A stretch of 64,000 nucleotides of DNA from UBA10347 sp905182135 (GCA_963925805.1 CAWUSE010000005.1:1-64000); one strand, 5' to 3'. Shown: positions 34,740 to 42,997, counted from the first letter of the stretch. Translations and numbers: made by a program. The notes: generated by a model not told the origin, from the sequence alone.

Positions 34740-35570
34740 ATTGTCGAGCAGGCGCGGGCGACCAACCTGTGTAGCCAAGATGATGCGCACGTCACCAGCC
34801 AGGCGATCGACAGGCTTAAGACTGTGAGCATCGACAATAGCGACATAGTCGGGGGCTGAAACCAGCGGTTCAGTCGCAATTATCTCAGTGATATGTGAGC
34901 GCAGGATTTGTGCGTCGCTCTCACCTGAAAGTGCCAGCTCCGCTGCCGAACGAAGCGCTCGATTCAGGACTGCAGCGGCTGCGTACTGTTCGATCGAAAG
35001 GTAAGTATTGCGGCTCGACATCGCTAGCCCGTTTTCCTCACGGATGATTGGACAACCCACAACCTGAACCGGAAAAGACAGGTCCGAAACCATCCGGCGC
35101 ACGATTGCTAGTTGCTGATAGTCCTTCTCACCGAAGTAGGCCCGACAACGCCCCCCAATGTGGAATAACTTGGACACCACGGTGGCCATCCCGGCAAAAT
35201 GGTTTGGCCGGTGCGCACCTTCCATTGTTTCACTGAGTTCGCTGACGCTCACTGTCGTCAGGATCGGGTAGGGATACATCTCCTCAACGTTTGGCGTCAA
35301 CACAACGGTCGCGCCGGCATCTTCGCAGAGCCGAAGATCACGCTCTAGGTCACGCGGATACTCACTCAAGTCTTCGTCAGCAGCGAATTGCAGCGGATTC
35401 ACAAAAATCGTGGTGAGCGTGACATCGTTCTCGGCCGCCGATTCCTTAATCAGGCTGGCGTGCCCCGCATGCAGGAACCCCATAGTCGGCACGAGTCCTA
35501 TGGACTTACCTTCGGCCCGGGCAGCATCGAGGAGTCCCCATGTTTCGGCAATCGTCGTCGTTACCTTCAC
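34710..35570 (-). CDS. panC: Pantoate-beta-alanine ligase
   Basis: A 286-residue enzyme that condenses pantoate with beta-alanine to pantothenate. The ATP site reads GLVPTMGFLHAGHASLI, the central loop FVNPLQFAADEDLSEYPRD, and FGEKDYQQL with the later AMSSRNTYLS completes the site. Its last two residues come from a 20-bp tandem duplication. panD, often next to it, is absent from the window. Confidence 0.95.
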   Translation of the reverse strand: MKVTTTIAETWGLLDAARAEGKSIGLVPTMGFLHAGHASLIKESAAENDVTLTTIFVNPLQFAADEDLSEYPRDLERDLRLCEDAGATVVLTPNVEEMYPYPILTTVSVSELSETMEGAHRPNHFAGMATVVSKLFHIGGRCRAYFGEKDYQQLAIVRRMVSDLSFPVQVVGCPIIREENGLAMSSRNTYLSIEQYAAAAVLNRALRSAAELALSGESDAQILRSHITEIIATEPLVSAPDYVAIVDAHSLKPVDRLAGDVRIILATQVGRPRLLDNIGVSISTLV

Positions 35571-35653
35571 GTTGCTCTTTCATTAGTGGTTGCCTGAGTC
35601 ACCAGATAATTGCGGAAACATCGGTCCAAAACCCGACGTTCCGAGCCCACAGG

Positions 35654-36403
35654 CTAGTTCGAAACCGTAGGGTCTGGCCCCAACCTTTTGGTCGTAGCCA
35701 GTTGTTGGGCCGCTGAAACCAGGCTGTCATAGAGCTCTAGTTCAGACGGCGGGAGTGCCTCTCGATGAGCAGCCAGTGTGGTGTGGTCTCCACGCGAAGC
35801 TGGGCCCGTAAGAGCGCTGGCTGCGCCGTGTGCTTCGACATCGTCAAGACTTCCCTGGGCCATGTCGAGAAAGGCCTGCACCGGAACACCTACCTGCCAT
35901 GCCAACCGCTCGACCTGTCCCAAGAGCGCAACCACATGGTTTGCGCTGACCGCAGCTGTTGCGTGATAAAGCGCCCGCTTATCGTCAGCTACAAAGAAGC
36001 TACGGCCACCGAGCACGTCAACAAGTTCCGTGGCGACCAGATCTCCGGCCACCGCAAACCATCCACCGGCGGCCAGTCGAACAGCGCCGATTTCAGGCGA
36101 TGGCAGTGCCATCAGCGGATGGATAGAGCCATAGCGATCGTGGCCGCTGACCGGCCCCAACCCCGTCGCTCCAGAACAGTGCAGCACGACGGCTGGCCCT
36201 GGTCTGATCGCGCTGGCAATATCACCAATCGACCTATCGGGTGTTGCGATCAGCACAACCTCTACATCAGCGGCTGCCGCTGTTACATCACCCAACCGGT
36301 CCATCAAGTCGACATCCAGACCTTCATTGGCCCATGCCGCTGCAAACGACTGCCCAGCACGACCAGGACCAATAATACGGATCCTGATCCGGTGGGCTGT
36401 CAG
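35654..36403 (-). CDS. Rossmann-like/DUF2520 domain protein, probable CTG start
   Basis: A 249-residue protein of the NADP-dependent dehydrogenase-like group found between folK and panC. From the first ATG (36307) it would lack its Rossmann motif; reading on upstream gives RIRIIGPGRAGQSFAAAW, the expected dinucleotide-binding loop, with no ATG, GTG or TTG before the next stop. The CTG at 36403 overlaps the folK stop as CTGA, mirroring the common ATGA junction, so I propose it as start. LIATPDRSIGDIA and GSIHPLMALPSP are typical inner motifs. Catalytic role is unknown. Confidence 0.72.
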   Translation of the reverse strand: MTAHRIRIRIIGPGRAGQSFAAAWANEGLDVDLMDRLGDVTAAAADVEVVLIATPDRSIGDIASAIRPGPAVVLHCSGATGLGPVSGHDRYGSIHPLMALPSPEIGAVRLAAGGWFAVAGDLVATELVDVLGGRSFFVADDKRALYHATAAVSANHVVALLGQVERLAWQVGVPVQAFLDMAQGSLDDVEAHGAASALTGPASRGDHTTLAAHREALPPSELELYDSLVSAAQQLATTKRLGPDPTVSN

Positions 36404-36849
36404 AGCGACCCCACTTTATGTACGTCGCCTTCGCCAGGATCTACCCAGCCATCAAGCAGGTCCGGCGCCAGTTCACCAAGTGGAACCATAACGAACGCCC
36501 GGTCGCGCCACCGAGGGTGAGGAACCACCAGATCAGACTCATCGACAACCTCGCCATCGACGTACACAACATCGACATCGAGCGTACGGGGTCCCCAACG
36601 CTCAATTCGAACGCGGTCGGCGGCTGCTTCCAGTACTCGACAGAGCTCAAGGAGTTCACGTGGCGTCAAATCGGTGTCGAGCGCAACGACACAATTCAAG
36701 TACGCGCCCTGCTCGGGCCCACCGATTGGGTCGGTCTCGTACAGCGAAGAAACGCTCACAAGGTCAGGTATGGCATCGATAGCGCCGCGCAGGTACATCA
36801 ACCGCTCGCCAAGATTGCTGCCCAACCCGAGAAATGCTCGGCGTGACAT
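36400..36849 (-). CDS. folK: 2-amino-4-hydroxy-6-hydroxymethyldihydropteridine diphosphokinase
   Basis: A 149-residue folate enzyme that pyrophosphorylates the pterin. FLGLGSNLGERLMYL starts it, SSLYETDPIGG is the substrate loop and RWGPRTLDVDVVYVDGE holds the metal-binding DxD. VVPHPRWRDRAFVMVPL closes the fold. One base separates it from folB. Downstream folate enzymes make sense only if folP is supplied elsewhere, since folP here is a wreck. Confidence 0.95.
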   Translation of the reverse strand: MSRRAFLGLGSNLGERLMYLRGAIDAIPDLVSVSSLYETDPIGGPEQGAYLNCVVALDTDLTPRELLELCRVLEAAADRVRIERWGPRTLDVDVVYVDGEVVDESDLVVPHPRWRDRAFVMVPLGELAPDLLDGWVDPGEGDVHKVGSL

Positions 36850-36850
36850 A

Positions 36851-37216
36851 TCAGCTCCTGTTGCGGGTGATCCGGACGCCTGAAGCAGCTAAGTCTTGCG
36901 CCATCGGCGGGCGAAGCTTCAGAATTTCGACCGTGACTTGGCTGGCCTTGGCGTCATTTAGCAGCAGTTCGGCGACTTGTTGGGCAAAGTACTCTAGCAG
37001 GGCGAACCGACTATTTTCCACGAGCTCAGCAATTTGTTCGCCTAGTACCCCATAGTTAATCGTGTCGTTGAGGTCGTCAGATTTCCCGGCGACACGCAGA
37101 TCTGCGACCACCTCGGCATTGATCTCAAATGGTTGGCGTCGGGCTTGCTCTTCGTCGAGCACGCCGCAGTAGGCCATGACTCGGAAGCTCCGCAGCAGAA
37201 TGGCATCGGATTCCAT
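36851..37216 (-). CDS. folB: Dihydroneopterin aldolase
   Basis: A 121-residue folate enzyme. SFRVMAYCGVLDEEQARRQP corresponds to the family's start (G-x-x-x-x-E), DLNDTINYGVLGEQI is the DYxxL-like segment and FALLEYFAQQVAELLL the conserved helix with the catalytic region. Placed just before folK. Normal length. Confidence 0.9.
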   Translation of the reverse strand: MESDAILLRSFRVMAYCGVLDEEQARRQPFEINAEVVADLRVAGKSDDLNDTINYGVLGEQIAELVENSRFALLEYFAQQVAELLLNDAKASQVTVEILKLRPPMAQDLAASGVRITRNRS

Positions 37217-37225
37217 GAGCCTGTT

Positions 37226-37798
37226 TTAGTCGCCAGACTCGTCTTCGGGTTCGTCGACCGGCAGATTTGCCTTGCGATGGTCAGACTCATAAATCGTGTT
37301 GATGATTGACCGGCCTCGCGATCCGATCTGACGGCCGAACAAACGCTCGATCATAACGAAGGTTTCGGTGGGCTCTTCTAGGTAGTCGCCCCAGATAAGG
37401 AAGCCACCAAAGAACCCCATGACCGTGTCACCAAGCGACAGTCGGTGTATCAGCATGCGCTTGTTGTTGTCGAGCGCAATCCCCATCTGCTCATAGATGC
37501 GAGGCATCATGAACGTCGGGTCCTGGTCGTCGGCTATCGGCCAATGGCGATGCGCTAGCCCGAGGTCCTTGTAGGCCTGCAAATTGTGATTTCCAGGCAC
37601 AAGGGAGATTGTCAGGTCGAAGTTATTGTTCAACACCCACACGATCTCTTCTTGGCGCCGCACGGGGCGGTGATTAGACCCCTTGCCCCCGAGGCGCTCG
37701 CATACCGCAATTTGGTCCTTGAGGATCCAAGTGAAGTGACGCGGCCGAATGCCTTGTGCCCACTTGCCTCGCAAGCTCGAAATCAACATGTCAGCCAT
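37226..37798 (-). CDS. Dual-specificity-phosphatase-like protein with degenerate active site
   Basis: A 190-residue protein I cannot match to a named family. The layout recalls dual-specificity phosphatases: FDLTISLVPG, HRHWPIADDQDP (the region of the general acid Asp), then RMLIHRLSLGDTVMGFFGGF (residues 114-133), where an active enzyme has VHCxxGxxRT. Here Cys is Arg and the P-loop Gly/Arg pattern is lost, so it should be inactive. It lies 9 bases upstream of folB in the same direction. The relation to phosphatases is an inference from pattern. Confidence 0.55.
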   Translation of the reverse strand: MADMLISSLRGKWAQGIRPRHFTWILKDQIAVCERLGGKGSNHRPVRRQEEIVWVLNNNFDLTISLVPGNHNLQAYKDLGLAHRHWPIADDQDPTFMMPRIYEQMGIALDNNKRMLIHRLSLGDTVMGFFGGFLIWGDYLEEPTETFVMIERLFGRQIGSRGRSIINTIYESDHRKANLPVDEPEDESGD

Positions 37799-37868
37799 GA
37801 GGATTTAACCTAGACCGAGATCACTCCAGCGACCACCTTACGAGACACCTTTATGCCAGTAACCCTGG

Positions 37869-38582
37869 CTACCGCTCTTGCAGAGCCTGCGCTGTAGCCA
37901 GAACATTGTGAACTCGTGCCACATCAACCCCATGAGCGCCGGACCATCCGGCGACCGCAACCGACGCTTCCAACCGATTTTCGGTCGATACAGGCAATGC
38001 ATCAGCCAGCGCAATACAGGTATCACTCGCCGTGTGCAAGCGGCCGGTAAGCCCCTTGCGGCGAACCGGTCGACATTCGACCGTAACGAGAGGTTGTGAT
38101 CAATTATTTTGCCGAAACCAATGCCGGGATCGGCCCAGATATGCGAAACTCCAGCGTCGCGTGCCGCCTGACCCGCTGCTGTGACCTCGGCCAACATTTC
38201 TCCGACCACGTCGTCATAGATCGAGTTGTGTTACATCGTCTCAGGTAAAGACCGCATGTGCCCCGCCACGTACCCACACTGAAGTTCAGCTGCGACATTA
38301 CCGAGTGGCTTCTTCCTTCTGGCTGTCCATTGACACCCAGATCGAGGGATCAAGTTGCGGTATCAGTTCGCGATTACCAGGCATCGGCCTGGCAAGTTCT
38401 TCGTCTAGCCCAATCGACGTTGAACCCGGTCAAGTGGACTCACCGCCGATATCGATGATCGATACGCCATCGACCACGACTCGTAGGCATCGCGCCACCG
38501 CACTCCCCACCGTGGGCGAACGTACGTCGCCCACGAACGAATCAGGCTTCACGTTCACCAAGCCCATGAGTGCCATATTCAT
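37869..38582 (-). pseudogene. folP: Dihydropteroate synthase (folP) pseudogene
   Basis: Pieces of FolP in shifting frames. The start reads MNMALMGLVNVKPDSFVGDV (a good FolP start: MGxxNVTPDSF), followed by VSIIDIGGEST with a stop and frame changes near VSMDSQKEEAT. Further on comes AGQAARDAGVSHIWADPGIG then FGKIIDHNLSL, and the end GVDVARVHNVLATAQALQER lies in yet another frame. At least three frameshifts or stops are visible. It keeps the canonical position between folE and folB. Dihydropteroate synthase must come from another locus or folate must be taken up. Confidence 0.85.
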
Positions 38583-38593
38583 CTTTCGTACCT

Positions 38594-38648
38594 AACCATC
38601 TGTGTCAGACACAGATGGTTTAACCATCTGTGTCTGACACAGATGGTT
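38594..38648. repeat. Two tandem 27-bp palindromes (core CTGTGTC[A/T]GACACAG)
   Basis: Each copy has arms AACCATCTGTGTC and GACACAGATGGTT around a single central base (A in the first, T in the second), and a further half site (CAGATGGTTAGG) follows at 38649. Same core as the element at 31133. It lies between folE and the folP pseudogene and may form large hairpins. Confidence 0.95.
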
Positions 38649-38676
38649 CAGATGGTTAGGGTCATAGCGAAATGGC

Positions 38677-39261
38677 TTAGGGATTGAGGAAGCGCATGGC
38701 TTCCATACGAGTCGCTACATCTTCACGAAAAATGCCGCGCACCGCAGAGGTGATCGTCAGCGCGCCGGGCTTGCGAATGCCGCGCATAGCCATACATAGG
38801 TGTTCGGCTTCGATCACCACGATCGCTCCATGGGGATCGAGCACGTCGTCCAATGCGTCGGCGCATTGCGACGTCAACCGCTCTTGCACCTGGGGGCGCC
38901 TGGCAAAGCCGTCGACAAGACGAGCCAGTTTTGACAGGCCAGTAATTCGGCCTTCTGCGTTCGGGATATATCCCAGGTGAGCAACTCCGTAAAATGGCAC
39001 CAAATGGTGTTCACACAACGAGTAGATCGGGATGTCCTTGACAATGACCATCTCTTGGTGGCCAGCCTCGAACTGCGTGACCAAATGCTCTTGCGGGTTC
39101 TGGTGAAGCCCGCCACAGACCTCGGCGTACATACGCGCCACCCGTTGGGGCGTGTCATGTAAACCATCCCGTGATGGATCCTCTCCGATGGCCTCAAGAA
39201 TTTCTAAAACTGCTGCAGCAATACGATCCAGATCAATAGCGGGGTTTAGCGGTTCAGTCAC
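38677..39261 (-). CDS. folE: GTP cyclohydrolase I
   Basis: A 194-residue enzyme, the first step of folate synthesis. The zinc and active-site residues are in SLCEHHLVPFYG; GRITGLSKLARLVDGFARRP and QVQERLTSQCADAL follow, and HLCMAMRGIRKPG gives the third zinc ligand. Full length, apparently intact although the upstream ftsH and downstream folP are both destroyed. Confidence 0.96.
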   Translation of the reverse strand: MTEPLNPAIDLDRIAAAVLEILEAIGEDPSRDGLHDTPQRVARMYAEVCGGLHQNPQEHLVTQFEAGHQEMVIVKDIPIYSLCEHHLVPFYGVAHLGYIPNAEGRITGLSKLARLVDGFARRPQVQERLTSQCADALDDVLDPHGAIVVIEAEHLCMAMRGIRKPGALTITSAVRGIFREDVATRMEAMRFLNP

Positions 39262-39289
39262 GACTGATTCCTTTGCTCTTCAAAGCCAG

Positions 39290-40162
39290 CCAACGAATGA
39301 TCACAATCAGACTATGGGTCGCGATCAGGTATTGGTCGAGGGATATTCGTATGAACGGTACTCGCCAGTCACCAAGGGTTCATGGGCCAACGGCGAAGAA
39401 GATCGAGACGACTGATTTGGGTCGCTATCGCATGTTTCCGCTTCACCGAAGATCAAGCGAAGTTGGAATTCGTCGAGCGTCTCCCGGTGGTGTTGCAGGA
39501 TCTGTACGCCTCGCGATGGACCACGCCGACAAGGTCACGCACTTCGTCGTCAATAACATCAGCCACCACATCATTCACCAGGTTTTGCAGACCAGCGCCA
39601 GTGAAGCCAGAAATGCGGCGAGCCAGGGTGTCGAGACCGGCATCAGGAACTAGCGACTTACCCTGCGAGTGGATCTCCGCCGTCACCAAAAGTGACCTGC
39701 AAAGAATCCTTGGTGAGCTCTCGAGCCTTGGCCTTACCCATGCTCATATGGCGCCGCCACGGGTCACTTTCTTGAACACGAAGAGGATCAGACCGATCAG
39801 AACCAGCACTGGGGCCATATCTAAGGCGAGAGAGCGCCAGACATTCACACCCCTCCCCCCATCCGTCGTTATATCAATGTTGGGGCTTGCAGCGGCCAAC
39901 GCAATAGTCAGCTCACCGGCGGACTCAGAGGAAGCCAGAGCTGGTATTCGGTGCCGGCGGCAAGGCTTCCAACGAGCTCCTAACCCATGTCTAAGATCAC
40001 GGCTGTTTCCACCTGGCGATCTTCGACCAGCCCCAGATACTCGCCAAGGCTGCACTCCTCGCGCTGCGCTGAGTCTGCGTCGAATGCAGTGGTGGCCACA
40101 AATAGGATCACAACAAAAAGACCACGCTCTTCAACTATTTAGGAGGTCGTGAGGCGCCTCAT
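39290..40162 (-). pseudogene. ftsH: ATP-dependent zinc metalloprotease FtsH pseudogene
   Basis: Remains of FtsH in canonical position after tilS. The N-terminal part reads MRRLTTS-stop, then SLGEYLGLVEDRQVETAVIL and ELVGSLAAGTEYQLWLPLSP, then, frameshifted, WRSLALDMAPVLVLIGLILF (membrane helix) and MGKAKARELTKDSLQVTFGD. The sequence then jumps to LVPDAGLDTLARRISGFTGA, the end of the AAA domain, and to a scrap of the C-terminus. Walker A, Walker B, SRH and the HExxH peptidase site are all deleted. Roughly 900 bases remain of an expected 1.9-2.0 kb. Confidence 0.85.
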
Positions 40163-40168
40163 CAATTT

Positions 40169-41068
40169 TTACACTACCGAGGGGTACTCAAGTCTCAGCC
40201 TCTGATTGGTTCTATGAACCCTGTGACCTCCTTCAATCTCACAAGAAGTCGCTATTCCTTGCGCAACTGCAAGTACTCGGTCCACCGATTCGACGGCTGG
40301 GGGATGGTCCCGCGGCCAAGCTTGCATGATGAACAAGCGGAGCGCACGACGAGCCAAGACAATAGGCGCAGCCGCAACCGCCTTGGCGTCGGTGGCATCG
40401 ATCTCAGCAGCAAGCGAATCCAGAAAGACGTCCTCAGCCCCAAGCACGTCAGCTTGACGGTCAAGCACCGCGGCCACATCGCGGCAGCTAATGGCGTCAA
40501 GCAGCGGCAGGAGTTCGTGACGAACACGATTGCGGACATAGGCAGGATCGTTATTCGACGGGTCGAACACGATGTCCACCTGATGGGCATGACACAATGC
40601 CAACGTTTCGGACCGCCGTAATCGCACGATCGGATGGCGATCGCCATCCCGGAAGGGAGACAACCCAGTCCGAGCGGCCCCTCGCATCAGATTGATGCAC
40701 ATGGTTTCAGCCCGATCATCAAGTGTGTGGCCGGTTGCAATCTGTTTAGGCAGACAACCAAACCGAGCCTGCCGGGCTCGTGCCTCAAGGTTCGGACCTG
40801 GCGCAACCGTGGATTGGTGGGAGACGAAGTCAGCGCGAACGCGTGTCGCTAGTGCGGCGACTACGCCTGCTTCAGCTGCTGATCCTTCACGCAGACCATG
40901 GTCAACATGATGGGCAGTCACCTGGCATCCTGCAGCAGCCGCTAGCAAGAGCAGGGCAGATGAGTCAGCCCCCCCAGACACTGCGCAATGCAGTTGTGTT
41001 CCCGGTGCGGGGAATGTGCAGCGCGCAAGAAATGACTGCATCATGGCTGCGGCCACAGGCACAGTCAT
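40169..41068 (-). CDS. tilS: tRNA(Ile)-lysidine synthase
   Basis: A 299-residue enzyme that modifies C34 of tRNA-Ile(CAU). The PP-loop is LHCAVSGGADSSALLLLA, HHVDHGLREGSAAEAG and ATGHTLDDRAETMCINLMRG give the catalytic core, and YVRNRVRHELLPLL is the conserved helix. It is a short form without the full C-terminal domain, as in many actinobacteria. hpt, often next in this gene order, is missing; ftsH remains follow directly. Confidence 0.92.
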   Translation of the reverse strand: MTVPVAAAMMQSFLARCTFPAPGTQLHCAVSGGADSSALLLLAAAAGCQVTAHHVDHGLREGSAAEAGVVAALATRVRADFVSHQSTVAPGPNLEARARQARFGCLPKQIATGHTLDDRAETMCINLMRGAARTGLSPFRDGDRHPIVRLRRSETLALCHAHQVDIVFDPSNNDPAYVRNRVRHELLPLLDAISCRDVAAVLDRQADVLGAEDVFLDSLAAEIDATDAKAVAAAPIVLARRALRLFIMQAWPRDHPPAVESVDRVLAVAQGIATSCEIEGGHRVHRTNQRLRLEYPSVV

Positions 41069-41104
41069 TCGCCACCGCGTGTCGGAGGCCTCATATGTCA
41101 GGCG

Positions 41105-42172
41105 TCAGGCAGCCTGCGAGGCAACCCGTTCGAGCCACAGCTCGGGGTCACGGATCTCGGCAATTGTGGGAAGCGAGTTAGCGTCGGCCCATGCGTGATC
41201 GATAGTGCGTTTACCACCGCCATGCTCTTCGATGTGAGCAATGAATGCCTCACCTGCGGCGTATTGGTTGAGTTTGGCTTCGAGACCTACGAGCTTCTGA
41301 ACCATGCGCGTTAGGCCCTTGGCTGATTCACGGCGGGTGCGCAGCGTTTCGGCAAAATATTCAGCGTCGGTCACAATACCCAAACCAGCGCGGTCCATAG
41401 TGACGTCGCCATGGCCTTCGAGCAAGCTCATCATGCCCGCAATCTTGTCGAGCACGACCTTTTGCTCAGGCCCAGCGATAAGGGCCGGAAGGCCGCCATT
41501 AGCCATTGGGTCGGTGCCATTGCGCTTGGCTGCAACAAGTTCCTTGGCCGCATCCATGAACCTCCCAGCATCGGGATCGACGTTGTCGAGCGTGTCATTG
41601 ACGAGCGACACGAAATAGTCGCGGAGCCATGGAACACCGGTGAACTGGGCCCGGTGGGTTGTCTCGTGCAAAGCCAACCACAGACGGAACTGTTCGCCGT
41701 TGAAACCGTTTCGGCGTTCGAGTGCGAGAACGTTCGGCCCCACGTAATAGACCATGTCTTGATCTTCGGGGTTCTCGTCTTCGGTCAACAGCAGGTCGTA
41801 TTGGCCAAGCACTCGGGTGGACATCCAACCAAGCACCCCGCCGACCTGTGCGCCCGAGAAACGGCGAGCTGCATCGCCCATTGGACCGTCAGACACATCG
41901 TCAAGCTTGTCGACCACAGGCCGAAGCAAACGCTGGAATGACGCAATATTGGCACGAATCCAGTCAGGGCGGCTCACCAACCGAGAGCGGGCTTCACCCT
42001 GAAGCGACCACAAGCCTGTTTCTTCGCCCACAAGCTTTTCGGCTCGAGGGGTCATGTGACTGAAGTCGTCGCTCATCTTGGCGAGCGCGTACTCATCCAC
42101 AACCTCACCACGGGTTGCAATCTTGATAGCAACCCTTTCGGCGAGTTCCCAATCGACTGCCGAATTAGACAC
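41105..42172 (-). CDS. Zinc-dependent metalloprotease (DUF2342 family)
   Basis: A 355-residue protein of an actinobacterial family typically beside tilS. WLALHETTHRAQFTGVPWL contains the HExxH-type zinc site (HETTH) followed by the conserved region, and MSLLEGHGDVTMDRAG supplies the next ligand (EGHGD). GTG 42172 gives the start VSNSAVDWELAERVA; a longer in-frame start at 42301 would overlap the small membrane gene. Substrate unknown. Confidence 0.87.
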   Translation of the reverse strand: MSNSAVDWELAERVAIKIATRGEVVDEYALAKMSDDFSHMTPRAEKLVGEETGLWSLQGEARSRLVSRPDWIRANIASFQRLLRPVVDKLDDVSDGPMGDAARRFSGAQVGGVLGWMSTRVLGQYDLLLTEDENPEDQDMVYYVGPNVLALERRNGFNGEQFRLWLALHETTHRAQFTGVPWLRDYFVSLVNDTLDNVDPDAGRFMDAAKELVAAKRNGTDPMANGGLPALIAGPEQKVVLDKIAGMMSLLEGHGDVTMDRAGLGIVTDAEYFAETLRTRRESAKGLTRMVQKLVGLEAKLNQYAAGEAFIAHIEEHGGGKRTIDHAWADANSLPTIAEIRDPELWLERVASQAA

Positions 42173-42174
42173 GG

Positions 42175-42318
42175 TTAGTCGCGACGCGCTTCGCGATGTG
42201 GGTAACGGTCCTTGGTGACCTGCGAGAGGTAACCACCAACCGATGCCACAATGAAGAGCACGACGCTCCCCACAAGAATTGGTGCAATCCACCAATGCCA
42301 AACAAATGCTGCGATCAT
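42175..42318 (-). CDS. Small single-pass membrane protein
   Basis: A 47-residue protein: one helix (APILVGSVVLFIVASVGGYL) and a basic tail (SQVTKDRYPHREARRD). ATG 42318 is preferred over 42420 because the extra N-terminus is unlike a membrane protein. It ends 3 bases before the metalloprotease start, so the two are co-translated. Function unknown. Confidence 0.55.
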   Translation of the reverse strand: MIAAFVWHWWIAPILVGSVVLFIVASVGGYLSQVTKDRYPHREARRD

Positions 42319-42537
42319 GCTCCTGATCCTAGACGGTTGTCGCCGTGTGCCACACTCAGGCCGTGCCACACATTTTGTAGTCATTGCGACAATTCTCAGC
42401 CTGTTCGCCGGAAATATCACCTTCGTTGCCCTCAGCTAAACCCCTGATGGGCTTGTGGTTGCTACTAAACAACAGCAACTAAGCGCAGAAGCGACGGTTT
42501 TCAGAGTGCTTTGGCTGCTTCAGATCACCGACACTAT

Positions 42538-42573
42538 TACTCAGACAACGTTGCGTACTCAGACAACGTTGCG
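42538..42573 (+). repeat. Perfect 18-bp tandem duplication
   Basis: Two identical copies of TACTCAGACAACGTTGCG in the intergenic space downstream of the anti-sigma gene. Confidence 0.95.
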
Positions 42574-42603
42574 GCACACAACGACTACGAAGAGTCAGTG
42601 CTG

Positions 42604-42939
42604 TTAGAAGTCAGTGATATCGAGCTTGGAGAGGTCGATGGCAGCGAGCGTCTCAGTAATGCGCATACGGAAGTCCGCGCTAGGAAGCTCGGAGATAGAC
42701 GGTGAGACCGTGGTCTTGAGCTTCACTTCCATGTCGAAGGCTTGCAGGCAGGGTGCGCAGTCGGCGAGTTGGCCACGTAGGCCGCTCATCTCGAACGGCG
42801 TTGCGACGGGGTTACGCACACCATCAATGCAGTTCATGGCCTTGTCACACTGCAGAGGTTGGCAGTCGCCCCTGCTACTGCGACCAAGGTTCATGTCGCC
42901 AAGGTTCATGTCGCCAAGATTCATGTCGCCAAGATTCAT
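42604..42939 (-). CDS. RsrA-like anti-sigma factor with repeated N-terminus
   Basis: A 111-residue protein after the sigma factor gene. The zinc-binding anti-sigma (ZAS) pattern is partly there: LRGQLADCAPCLQAFDMEVK has CxxC, but the His of HxxxCxxC is Gln. SADFRMRITETLAAI fits the C-terminal helix of RsrA. AAAGGAG precedes ATG 42939. The N-terminus is four copies of MNLGD encoded by 15-bp tandem repeats, each beginning with ATG, so four in-frame starts exist. By analogy it would bind and release SigR under oxidative stress; the missing His may alter zinc binding. Confidence 0.72.
   Translation of the reverse strand: MNLGDMNLGDMNLGDMNLGRSSRGDCQPLQCDKAMNCIDGVRNPVATPFEMSGLRGQLADCAPCLQAFDMEVKLKTTVSPSISELPSADFRMRITETLAAIDLSKLDITDF
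42880..42939 (-). repeat. Four tandem 15-bp repeats containing the start codon
   Basis: Minus-strand unit ATGAATCTTGGCGAC, four copies with T/C variation; each encodes MNLGD (the last MNLGR). Copy-number change keeps the frame and only alters the number of starts and N-terminal length. Confidence 0.95.
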
Positions 42940-42997
42940 GCCAGCTCCTTTGAGGTGTCCTACCGGTTGCACGTTGAGCACACGGGTTTCTCGCTCT

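Noticed and set aside
35765..36520. 251-codon plus-strand frame opposite the DUF2520/folK junction
   Set aside because: Cys/Arg/His-rich translation and clear genes on the other strand.
38594..38648. Simple folE terminator
   Set aside because: Two full palindromes in tandem upstream of the folP remains, no T-run, and a third copy at 31133 far from folE argue for a repeat family.
39382..40152. 256-codon plus-strand frame opposite the ftsH remains
   Set aside because: The minus strand carries recognisable FtsH pieces; the plus frame is Arg/Pro-rich and unlike any protein.
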